DNA from: Chamaecrista fasciculata
Lineage: Eukaryota > Streptophyta > Magnoliopsida > Fabales > Fabaceae
Reading direction: 5' to 3'
Length of the DNA: 64,000 nucleotides
Assembly (NCBI GenBank): GCA_003254925.1
Contig: QANZ01007317.1
Location: 1-64,000, forward strand
The notes below the pieces were generated by a model. That model ran no database searches, was not told the DNA's origin, and saw only the letters and a list, made by a program, of their open reading frames with translations. A program made the translations under genes and the position numbers. Positions 46,017-55,616 of the stretch are shown here, in pieces. How positions within the stretch are numbered: the stretch's first letter is position 1; each line of letters starts with the position of its first letter.

Positions 46017-46639
46017 TTAACTTAAATTCAAGTGGTCTCGAATATTGTGTTGTCTGTAAATAAATTTGTCTTTTTAAAATTTGCTATTTTTATTTAGAAT
46101 TTTTTATTTCCACATCAAACTAAATCTTTGTTATTTTCAATTCTTTAATTTTAAAAGGAGCAAACCCCCTTTTTGGTCCCTCAATTGTTACTGAGTCGAG
46201 GAATCGGTCCCTCAATTGTGGGAAACTACAACTCAGTCCCTCAATTGTACACTTCCGTCTACGTTTTGGTCCCTCACGTCTGGTCCGTTAGTGATAGAGG
46301 TGTTAAGTGATGACGTGTCACCGTTATCTGATGAGGTGTCTGTTAAATGCTTAGTTGGCATGCCAAATAAATATCCAAGTCATTTTCCATTGCCACCTCA
46401 TTAATTAAAATCAAAATCAGACCAAAATGAGAGCAAACCTTCCATCTTCAATTAAAATCGATTAGCGTGTGCTCGTCCTGTTCATCTTCCAAACCCTAGA
46501 ACCTGAAAATCAAACCTTCCATCTTCCATCTTCGCCGCTCTTCTTCCAACTTCGTGGCTCGTCCTGTTCATCTTCCACCTTCTTCGTCGCTCATCTCGTT
46601 TATCTTGCACCTTCGCCACTCACATCGTTCTACCCTAAG

Positions 46640-47365
46640 ATGAGTATCAATTGCAGAAAAGAGACTGAAGCAAGTTCTTGCTCGCGAAAGAAAGAAAGCA
46701 ATCGTCACCAATCTCACCCATCCGAAGCAAGTTCTAGCTTTGGAAGAAAACTTTTTTGTAAATGTGGAAGAAGAGCAGTGGTGTTGACATCGTATACAAA
46801 AAAGAACAATTTTACCTGGTGAGATGTTTATTGTTGTTAACATATAATTTTCTTTTGGTCATTCTATATGATAAAGATCAAATTGAGTCGCGTCCAACTT
46901 AGTTTCATGTCTAATATGGTGTGCTCGTCCTGTTGACATTATTTTTGTGCCTCTGTTTTCATAAATTTACTTTGGAAGCACAAGTAATGATTTCCTTTGT
47001 GCCTCTGATATCACCATGTATGCTTATAGTTAGCACTGTATAAATATATAGTATCTATTACACAATTGTAAACTCAATTGTAAGTTTAACAAAATTAATT
47101 TATTTTTTATGATGTTCTTATGCAGGAACGGAATGATTGTGAGTTTTTCAAATGGGTAGATGAGGTTGATGAAGTTGTTGAGGATGAATAATTTGCAATT
47201 GAATCTCAGGCTAAGGAACTTCCAGTTGAGGATACATTGCCTTCTTTAAAAATGAGGAACACATTGTTTAAACTTGAGCATGACTTGATGAGATTGAAGA
47301 TGGTTATTACCATTTTAGTTGCTATTATTGCAATGCTTTTGTATCACATAATTATGCATATGTAA
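46640..47365 (+). pseudogene. GRF zinc-finger membrane protein remnant within the Mutator-like element
   Basis: Exon 1 (from ATG 46640) encodes MSINCRKETEASSCSRKKES and the zf-GRF start FCKCGRRAVVLTSYTKKN. Exon 2 (47126-47365, acceptor TATGCAG) encodes the zf-GRF end ERNDCEFFKWVDEVDE and, after an in-frame TAA, a coiled-coil-like stretch (LFKLEHDLMRLK) and a membrane segment (MVITILVAIIAMLLYHIIM). GRF zinc fingers bind nucleic acid. The normal middle of the finger (NPGRxFxxC) is replaced by NNFTW, the exon phases do not match across the intron, and the TAA interrupts exon 2, so this copy is not functional. Confidence 0.6.
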
Positions 47366-47370
47366 TATAT

Positions 47371-47794
47371 GGGATGTATTTTGAAGTATACAATAGGACT
47401 GAAACATTCATAAGAAATGTGATGGCACTTGAGCAATGTCATTACCCTTATAAAAATTATGTCACTGATTATATCTTCTTATTGGATTTTCTGATAAACA
47501 CTAGCAAAGATGTGGATGTACTTGTGCAGAAAGGGATTATTGTAAACTGGTTGGGTGACTCCAATGCAGTGGCTACTATGGTGAACGAGTTGTGCACAAA
47601 TATCACTCACTCAAACATGAACTCCAATTATTGCAGCCTTTTCATTCTATAATGATCGTTGGCATAGAAGGAAGGCGAGTTTGAGACATGACTACTTCAG
47701 AACACCTTGGATGACTGCTTCTTCTATTGCAGCTGTATTACTCCTTTTGTTAACTTTGATTCAGACCATATGTTCCATTGTTTCATTGTTGTAA
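47371..47794 (+). pseudogene. DUF247 protein C-terminal fragment within the Mutator-like element
   Basis: The frame encodes typical DUF247 C-terminal motifs: FIRNVMALEQCHYP, NYVTDYIFLLDFLINTSKDV, LVQKGIIVNWLGDSNAVATM, then after a frame change FYNDRWHRRKASLRHDYFRT, PWMTASSIAAVLLLLLTLIQ and a stop at 47794. DUF247 proteins are plant membrane proteins of about 400-500 residues with a C-terminal transmembrane helix. Only the last third is present, so it is a captured fragment. It starts just after the GRF remnant. Confidence 0.7.
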
Positions 47795-48368
47795 CTTGTA
47801 AGCTGAAAACTAAACTTGTTCCATTATATTGATTTAGCTCCTTTTTTTTCCCTTACAATTTATTGGCATATTGAGACTAGAGCCCAGAGTAATAGGCAAA
47901 AACCATTAGACACTTGCAAGCAACAGTAACAAGCCGGAAGAATGAGAAATTTTTACCATATTCGATACACAGTAAAATAGGTGAGAAGTCCAGAATTTCA
48001 ACTTGAGAAAAAAACACATAGGCAATAATAAGGCAATAATCACATCTTCTTCCAACACATAGGCAATAATCAGGCAATAATTTCAACTTGTTCACAGAAA
48101 AATCTGCCAAGGAGTCAGGCAATAATCACATCTTCTTCCATAGGCAGTCAAAAATGTAAAACCATTCCATAGGCAATAATCACATCTCCATGCTCAAAAA
48201 ATAGCAAATTCATTGTTCATTTGCTTACAGATTTGCATCATATGCCTAATAAGTACATATTTGTCTAATCAAAATAGAAAGTCATACTGAAAATAACAAA
48301 GCCATACTCAAAATAACCATGCATCCCAAGCATGTGTCAGTCCAAAATACCCAACTAAGAAAATTACA

Positions 48369-49618
48369 CTAATCTAGTGGATTGGAAGATGTGGGAGCTT
48401 CTGAAGTAGTGGTTGATTCTTGTGAGCCAATTAATACACCAAACTTTGCTCGTGTTGCTTGGCTTGCTGCTGCTAGTGTCTCTCTACTAGCTCCAACAAT
48501 AGGTGCATCATTTTTATCTTGTGTTGTCATTGTGGTTGGTCGGATTGGTGGTAATCTCACCGGAGGTGGCAAGAATGGATTATATGGAGGTGGGTACCAA
48601 GTGGTTGTAATCCGTGGTGCAATGAATGGCCTTTGCGATGACATAGTTGGCCTTGGTGGAGGCAGGAATGGCCTTTGAGATGCCATGGTTGGCCGTCTAG
48701 CTGCTGGCCTAGTGGAAAATGATGGCTGCAATAACACATCAAGTGGGACCAAATTGAGGGACCATTTAATAAACTAATGGTACAATTGAAGGACTAAATA
48801 ATATGATTTATAACTAATTCAGGGACCAAATCGTATACCTGGTATAGTTCTAAAACTTAAAACCCCAAAGTAGTCGTTGGATTGGAACTAAAGCTGCAAA
48901 TAGTTACATTGGAAGCCAAGGCAAATGGAGCCATTTTTCATGACAGCAGAAGTATAGAAAAATCATAAGTATTGGAACTTGACATGTGTGGTTTCTCACA
49001 CCAGTAAATGCCTTTGATAAACCCACAACCTAATTCTAAGATTTGCTTAGAAATTCACATAAAAAAAATTGTGGCATTCCAGTCAGACAAGAAGTGAGAA
49101 CTAAGCATGGTGCATAATATGAGAATTACATATCAGAGTCCCTTGCAACTTAAATAATGACCTAATTTTCCATGCATCAAATGGAAACACAGATGATATA
49201 AAACAGCATAATCAAGCATATTGTTCCTGTTTACACCGAATTAAGAAAGTAAGTTTCAAACCTGAGGGATCTCTGCTTTTTTCATACTAGTGATGCTCTG
49301 CTCCACTGTTTTTCATCCTTATTTCTCAAATCCAAGTTATAGATATACACTTCAGTCTACTCACATTAAAGAAACAACTGAAATATGCATTCCATTAAAG
49401 AAACAACTTCAGTCTACTCACATTAACTGAAATAATGAAATAATGAACACTGAAATAATGAACACTACATTAATAGACCGAGATGCTTCAATTATCAGAA
49501 AACCGCCTTCGATTATCAGTCCATACAGAAAACCGCCTTCAATTATCACGATGAGACAAAAACAGAGAAAACAAACACGATATGCTTACCGTGGGTTACC
49601 GATGGACTTCAGTCGCAT
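48369..49618 (-). CDS. Proline-rich protein of unknown function, minus-strand gene of the Mutator-like element
   Basis: The last exon (48369 to about 48727) is open and encodes a P/R/T-rich region (RRPTMASQRPFLPPPRPTM, ITTTWYPPPYNPFLPPPVRL, PPIRPTTMTTQ) ending SSNPLD. A likely first exon starts at ATG 49618 (MRLKSIGNPR) just inside the right inverted repeat, with a donor CACG|GTAAGC at 49587. Exons between are not defined. The position near one inverted repeat, reading inward, is where Mutator transposase genes begin, so this may be the tail of a deleted transposase or a captured gene. No catalytic domain is visible. Confidence 0.4.
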
Positions 49619-50546
49619 CTTGACCGGCGGGCGACTTCAACGGCGGCGATTTGCGAGCGGCGACGGTGCACGATGCTTAGGGTGAGAGAGCGCGCAGAGG
49701 ATTCGACAGAGTTTGGGACCATTAGGGTTTGGGACCACTTTTGCTGATTTGGGAAATTTTATATTGTGAGTTAGTAATCCCATACATACACACGACGCAT
49801 AGCCTTTCATCTTCTGATTTTGATTTTAATTTATTTTAATGAGGTGGCAATGGAAAATGACTTGGATATTTATTTGGCATGCCAACTAAGCATTTAACAG
49901 ACACCTCATCAGATAACGGTGACACGTCATCACTTAACACCTCTATCACTAACGGACCAGACGTGAGGGACCAAAACGTAGACGGAAGTGTACAATTGAG
50001 GGACTGAGTTGTAGTTTCCCACAATTGAGGGACCGATTCCTCGACTCAGTAACAATTGAGGGACCAAAAAGGGGGTTTGCTCTTTTAAAAGCTAACAAAT
50101 AAGAAGTTCTAACTGATAATCTGCATTCCTAGCTAAAATTTCGATGTTATTAAGAATTAAAATTTTCTGTTTTTCAATTTGAGTTAAGATTAGCGTTTCT
50201 TTTTCTAATAATTTCATATTACATATTATTAGTTATGTAGATTTTGTGTGAATATTTGGTTAAAGTAAGTGTACAACAACAAAAAATACTAGGTTATAAA
50301 AATAGGATTTTCTTGTAAACATTTAAAATATAATAACTATATATTTATGTACTGGGTCATAAATATATTTTCATCCAAATATTTTATGTACTTGTTTATA
50401 ATATTCTTATAAGTATAAGACTACTCTAATTATTTAAGGTTGTGACTCAGTTGAGTATGTTTAGATTTTCAAATAACACCCATAAAGATGAGTGACAAAT
50501 CTTAACTATGACTAAACTTAAATCAAATTAATGAATTCCTTATAAT

Positions 50547-50596
50547 AAAGTTTAGATAAACATTCAGGCCAAAAAACAAAAAGTTTAGATAACCAT
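50547..50596 (+). mobile_element. Micro-retroposition, 16 bp with 17-bp target duplication
   Basis: AAAGTTTAGATAAACAT (50547-50563) and AAAGTTTAGATAACCAT (50580-50596) flank TCAGGCCAAAAAACAA. One mismatch in 17. Confidence 0.65.
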
Positions 50597-51316
50597 AAAG
50601 TTGAACTTTAATTTAATCATAAAACCATAAAATAAGATATTTGGAGTTGGTTTGACACTACTTATATAGAGCACTAGTCTTAGTCCTAGCAACTTGCTCT
50701 CTTTTCAAAACAACCTAATTACTTGCTATCTTAGTAAAAAAGTTTACTAAGAAAAAAAAACGTTCGAATTGCATTAAACCTGGAAGGAAAGAGGGCTTGA
50801 CGGTTATTTGCTGAATTCACACTATAGTTGGGTCCAACCTACATACACCTAAATGACAAAATAAAGTCTTAAAATAAGAAAAAGAGAAAGAAGAAAAGTA
50901 TTCACATTTTCTCTGCTTTTCAATTCTCCACATTGCTTTCTTTTCTTTTCTTCGCCTTAACTTTCTCTAACCATATCATTGTTGCAAAAGTCCCACTTTC
51001 TCTTTCTTCTTCCTTTAATCTCACTACTTCTTATCTTACATCTTCTAAAGTTTCATATAGCTTTTTCATGTTTGTTTTATTGTAATTATTAATTTATTTG
51101 TACATTAATCATAATCATAATTCATTTCTTTGATCTTTTTGTCTTACACGTTAGTCTTTCAATGAGTCAAAGATAAACTAACTACATAAAATTATTAAAA
51201 ATTACAATCAAGGGTATAGACTAATATAATTAGTTAGAGATTGATTCAACCTAGTCACTAACAATATCTTGTTCAAAATTTTGAAATGCAATTGCAGGGA
51301 AATTTTGTGACTATTA

Positions 51317-51353
51317 AAATCCTGCCTTTTTTTTTGGCCAACAAATTCTGCCT
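51317..51353 (-). mobile_element. Micro-retroposition, 15 bp with 11-bp target duplication
   Basis: AAATCCTGCCT (51317-51327) and AAATTCTGCCT (51343-51353) flank a T run ending TTTGGCCAAC, that is GTTGGCCAAA plus A tail on the minus strand. Confidence 0.6.
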
Positions 51354-51476
51354 GATTTAAATAAGACTAATTTTTATCTAAAATATAAAAAGGATGGAAG
51401 GAAATAGTTGCTTAAAAAAATTACAATTTTTTTTGTTTCCCAAGATATCTCTCAGTCTGACAAGTTAATGATTAAT

Positions 51477-51620
51477 TCTCCGCAAATCGATGCTTCATTT
51501 AAAGGTCTGTCGCTGGCCAGTTGGTTGCTGTATACACAAGGCAGGATTCAAAACCTTAACCTTATTTAAGCGACCTAGTGAGCTCGATCATTAGGTCAAC
51601 CAAAGTTAAAAAAAAATACA
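51477..51620 (-). mobile_element. Possible tRNA-derived SINE relic
   Basis: On the minus strand GGTTTTGAATCCTGCC resembles a Pol III B box (GGTTCRANYCC) and lies about 45 bp downstream of TGATCGAGCTCACTAGG, a poor A-box. An A/T-rich stretch follows. Weak and degraded. Confidence 0.25.
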
Positions 51621-52453
51621 ATCCTTAGTATGTTTATCAATGTTACTCATCGACAATCTTTAAAAAAAACACAAAGAATGAAAAAACAATTATAATTTTT
51701 TTAATTAATGTTCTTAAAACATCTATTAAAGTATTAAAAAAAATATATAACAAAATAATTATTAAAGATTAAAAACTAACCACAAATTAAAAAAAATAAA
51801 AAAAGATTCTTTTTATTTATTTTTTTCATTCTTATTAATTAAAATTGTAAAAGTACTAGGATTAAACAAATCCATAAAATAAAAAAGGGATGAGCAACAA
51901 TAATTGGGTGCTTTAGCATCATAATTTTAAATTGTGAATTATAATTACAATGGAAACCTCAACATAATGAGTGGATTCGGCATACCTTGTTAGAATATCG
52001 ATCCCAATGCGACAACAATTTCAATTTAAAATTTGTATGGGTATACGTGCACCGATTTTAATTTTCTTGGGAGGTCATTAATTAATAATAATATATTAAT
52101 ATTCACTAATCTTATTCTTAAGCGTAATCAAATGCTTTAGGCTTTAGCTTAGTGATTGTCGCCGACCAAAAGATGAAGAATTTAAATTAGTTGTAGTTTA
52201 CTACCATATTTTCGTTATTAAATTTTTTATCAAAATAAAACATGTAGAGAAAATGTTTGTAAGACTCAATCATAGAATATTAAATTGTAAAAATTATTTC
52301 TTTACTATCTTACGATTGAAAACGTGATAATAAAGATATAAAAATATAATTAAATCAAAGCAGCTTAGTTTTTTTAATATTAAATCAAAGTATTAGCACC
52401 TTCATAAAAAATTAAATAAGGAAAATAAATTAAGATAAACATATATAGTAGTA

Positions 52454-52502
52454 TTCATTGTATTTAGTTTTTTTTTTTTGCCAAAATTCGTTGTATTTAG
52501 TT
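52454..52502 (-). mobile_element. Micro-retroposition, 17 bp with 16-bp target duplication
   Basis: TTCATTGTATTTAGTT (52454-52469) and TTCGTTGTATTTAGTT (52487-52502) flank a T run followed by TGCCAAAA (minus strand: TTTTGGCA plus A tail). One mismatch. Confidence 0.7.
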
Positions 52503-54474
52503 GGAACAATGAATTATTATAATATTCATTTTATTTTAGTTTAATATATACCATTTTTATAAAAATAAAATTATAGAGAGCTCAACATTTTTAAACTTGA
52601 CTTTAATACTCTTGTTTTTTTTTTTAATTTGTGTAAAATGTATTATATTATCATAAACACAAAGTTCATGTATTTAACAGGTAATAATACAACACTAAAA
52701 AGCATTTTTCAAATATATTTTTTAAAAATACAACATTATTGATAAAGAGATTGATTAAATAATTTTGTGCATGATAAACAAGTTTAATTTTTCACATTAG
52801 TTGACATGAAATAGATTTTTCTTTTATAAAAATGATCCAAAATAAATTGGAATTTCAAACAAAATTTGAATTTTTTTTATTTGTATTAAAAGGATGTTAT
52901 CATCATTATGAGACTTAAAAAATTATTTCTTGACCAAACTGTTAGAAAACAGTTTGAAAAAGAGATATCTTATGGGATACTTAAAAATACAAATCAATCT
53001 TAACATGAATGGCCTGCTGACTAAGAAATTAGAGGGAATGAACAACACCAACAACATTATTACTACCAAAAATAAAAAGAATTAATGATTTGGCTTTTAA
53101 AAGATAGAAAGTATTTAATTTTAGTCATTTGAAAAGATAAAATTATAAAATTTAATTTTTAACTATGTGATTACGATTCATTTGATAATTTTATTACAAA
53201 TAAGATTTGTTTTAATATAAATTATTAGGTACAATTATAATTAAAATCACATCAGATTAGTCTTTAAATTTCAATTAACTTCTTTGAAAAAACTAAATTA
53301 ATTATAATTATTCCTTCAAGAAATAAATTAAAATTCTATCATTTTCTTAAAGACTGAGTCATAAATTTCTTTAAAAAAATACTAGTGAACTACATCATCA
53401 TTGTTATGTTTTATGTCTGTTTCGTTTGCTCCGATCTCATACTGAATTATCTTTTTGGGCTGCTTTAAAATATTAAACATGGACCTTCTACTAGGTTTCA
53501 CATAACATATGTTCAATAATTTTAGTAAGATATTTTATAATTTAGACATAAAAAAAAAAAAAATTTGTCCGACTAGTTCAAAGCAAATAACTTATTTTAT
53601 AAAAATGTTTTGAAGCTGATTCAAACATGTGATTTATTTATAAAAATTATAATAATTACAACTTACCATCCCGGCTAACGCGTTTATTGAAAACCTTGTG
53701 CGAAAATCACAACTAAAATAGGTTTTAGTCGAAATTAAGAAAACTGTCTACATGTAAACAAGGAGAAGAAATAAAGGAAAAGACAAGAAGAGACAAAGTG
53801 GTTCGGTTTAATCCTTGATTTTTTTTCTTTGGGGGTACAAAAGTTTAATCCTTTTGAATTTTGATACCACTTTGAAATTGATCATTGCAGTACACAAATT
53901 TGTTGTTGGAGTCCAAAAGGAGTCAAAAAAACAAAAAGAAAAAGTCAAAATAAAACTAAAAAAAAAAAAATGAAGAAGTCTTGGTTTGTGTTGCTCAAGA
54001 TCATATGGGAATCCCAACACAACGTCCAGAAGAAAAGTCCACGTTCCTTCCTCAAAATGTCTCCCATTTCAATTTCTCCTTCTTCGGCTCTTACCGTGAG
54101 AAGCAAATGCCCACGTACAGTGAAGAAGAGATGAACAGTGAGAAAACGATGATTGATTTATGCTCTAAAACCCAATCTGTGTGAGAAGCAAATGACCCAT
54201 ACAGTACAATCTGAATGATCCTAGGTATTTTCTTGTGATTTGTGAAATTTCTAGGAGAATGAATTACCCAAGTATGTGATAGGACCCCACGAACTGCCCA
54301 AACTGATTTTCATGAGTCAGAAGAAGACAGAAATAAACAGAGAAAACAGAGAGAGGAAGAAGAAGAAGAAGAAGAAGAAGAAGAGGAGAGGACAAAAATG
54401 TAATTTGACAATCTGTGTCCTTGTGTTGTGTGTAGAAAGTAGAAAGAAGCAGTTACAGTACTAGTAAAATTGGA

Positions 54475-55161
54475 TTAAGAAGAAGAAGAATTGGTTGGTG
54501 AGGAGGAATCGGATGCTCTGGGTGACGTCAGCGGGAAGAGGGTGAGAAGTCGCGGCGGCTCGGAATCTCTGGGCGTCGTGATCGGCGACGGATGCAAGTA
54601 AAATCCCTTCTCGGCGATGGCTCTTTCTTCCTCCTCCGACGCCGACGACGATTTCTCGGCGTCGTCGTTCTTCAACGGCGTGACGGGGCTGGCCAGAGTG
54701 AGTGACGGAAAATCGAGGATGCTCGGAGACAGAATCTCCGGCGCCGGCGGTTTGTTGTTGATGAAATTGGAGGAGCGAGGAGAGAGTAATCCAGAATTGG
54801 GGATAATTGTGTTGATGAAGAGAGCATTATTCTTGAGATTGCTACGACGCTCGTACAGCTTGAACCCTTGTTTCCTGATTGGAGGAATCGGAAAGGGCTT
54901 TGGATAATTGGGGATAAAGAGATCTTGATGATGATGATGATGATGAGGTGGCGGGTTTGGATTGGAGGATTGGGAATGGGGAGAACCGGTAAGCATCTGA
55001 ACGACGTGCTTGAAGGAAGAAGTATCGGCGTGAACGAAAGTTGTTGGGCAGTTAGGGTTGTTGTTAGAGTGATGATCAGATCTGTGGATTTGCAGATTCG
55101 GAGACGATGCTGCTGCTGCTAGTGCTGGATTATCACTCATTTCTTCACCTTTTGATATCAT
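54475..55161 (-). CDS. VQ motif protein, VQ4-like
   Basis: A single exon encoding 228 residues. VQ proteins are nuclear cofactors that bind WRKY transcription factors; this subgroup includes MAP-kinase substrates in immunity. The VQ motif is SFKHVVQMLTGS (about 60-70), preceded by PTTFVHADTS. Later conserved blocks are GFKLYERRSNLKNN, APEILSPSILDFPSLTLASP, AEKGFYLHPSPITTPRDSEP and RLLTLFPLTSPRASDSSSP. Many SP/TP sites (including LSPSILDF, HPSPITTP and LTSPR) are candidate MAPK sites. There is a histidine run after the VQ motif. The start at 55161 (MISKGEEMSDN) is the first ATG after the predicted transcription start; ATG 55140 is an alternative. Assignment to VQ4 rests on the order of these blocks as I recall it. 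Confidence 0.9.
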   Translation of the reverse strand: MISKGEEMSDNPALAAAASSPNLQIHRSDHHSNNNPNCPTTFVHADTSSFKHVVQMLTGSPHSQSSNPNPPPHHHHHHQDLFIPNYPKPFPIPPIRKQGFKLYERRSNLKNNALFINTIIPNSGLLSPRSSNFINNKPPAPEILSPSILDFPSLTLASPVTPLKNDDAEKSSSASEEEERAIAEKGFYLHPSPITTPRDSEPPRLLTLFPLTSPRASDSSSPTNSSSS

Positions 55162-55346
55162 TGATTTCAATATTATTAGATCAACCAAAAGGCCAACACC
55201 ACGGCTAACAAAACAAGAATTGCTAGCTTTACAATTCCAACAACAACAAAGCAAGGAAGAAGGCTTCAGCTTCACCCTTGCTTTTCTTTGCTTATTTTCC
55301 TCTCTCTCTTTTTCTTTTGTTTTGTTTTCTTCTTCTCTCTCTATGT

Positions 55347-55382
55347 GCCTGCCTGCCTGCCTGCCTGCCTCCTTTTTTATAC
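55347..55382 (-). promoter_or_regulatory. TATA box and (GGCA)n repeat at the VQ gene promoter
   Basis: On the minus strand TATAAAAAAG (about 55373-55382) is followed at once by six copies of the tetranucleotide GGCA (about 55348-55372), then AGAGAGAGAAG-rich leader. The repeat would lie around the transcription start or early 5' UTR, where length variation could affect expression. Confidence 0.6.
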
Positions 55383-55567
55383 TTTTATTTCTTTATTTAT
55401 TTATTTACTCATTCACTCCCTTCAAATCTCTTTTTTTAAATTTCTCTCTATTATTATATCATTTCATTAATGACATTAATTGCCAATATTCATTATTTCT
55501 TCATTATTTTCTATATAAACAAAAATGAAATCATAAACATTTAAATTTTCAAATATAATAAATTAAT

Positions 55568-55616
55568 CATTTGACCATACATTTTTTTTTTTGGTAAATT
55601 CATTTGACCATATATT
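55568..55616 (-). mobile_element. Micro-retroposition, 17 bp with 16-bp target duplication
   Basis: CATTTGACCATACATT (55568-55583) and CATTTGACCATATATT (55601-55616) flank a T run followed by TTGGTAAATT (minus strand: AATTTACC plus A tail). One mismatch. Confidence 0.7.

Larger units (their letters stand above)
46158..50082. mobile_element. Mutator-like element with long inverted repeats and host gene pieces
   Basis: Inverted repeats of about 263-270 bp (46158-46420 and 49813-50082), starting GAGCAAACCCCCTTTTTGGT, are almost identical; the same 62-codon chance frame can be read inward from both. Perfect 9-bp target duplication TTTTAAAAG (46149-46157 and 50083-50091). Total 3925 bp. Inside: a GRF zinc-finger gene remnant, a DUF247 C-terminal fragment and a Pro-rich minus-strand gene. 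No MURA-type transposase core is recognisable, so it is probably non-autonomous, mobilised by an element elsewhere. High repeat identity suggests recent movement. Confidence 0.85.
46017..50225 (+). repeat. 273-bp direct repeat, copy 2 (split by the Mutator-like element)
   Basis: The left part 46017-46157 and right part 50083-50225 together correspond to copy 1; TTTTAAAAG is present on both sides as the target duplication of the inserted element. Confidence 0.8.
50226..54474. other. AT-rich intergenic DNA with several micro-retropositions
   Basis: No gene is supported over about 4.2 kb. It contains micro-insertions near 50547, 51317 and 52454, a possible tRNA-derived SINE at 51477-51620 and an (AAG)n run at 54355-54385 just downstream of the VQ gene. 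The short frame at 53981-54184 has no domain. Confidence 0.5.

Noticed and set aside
45119-46157. Reading the 273-bp repeats as LTRs of a miniature retroelement (TRIM)
   Set aside because: The repeats lack TG...CA ends, and no primer-binding or polypurine site is seen; the Helitron-type end of the enclosed segment explains the inner border better. Kept only as an alternative.
46216-46404. 62-codon open frame on the plus strand, repeated identically at 49836-50024 on the minus strand
   Set aside because: It is the inverted repeat of the Mutator-like element read from both ends, not a conserved protein.
48382-48678. Plus-strand glycine/valine-rich frame opposite the Pro-rich gene
   Set aside because: A shadow of the proline-rich minus-strand frame, which has the better start and splice context.
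54617-55122. Plus-strand frames opposite the VQ gene
   Set aside because: Antisense shadows of a strongly supported coding region with conserved family motifs.
55220-55528. Hydrophobic 102-codon plus-strand frame
   Set aside because: It runs antisense through the VQ gene leader, the GGCA microsatellite and pyrimidine-rich promoter DNA; low complexity.
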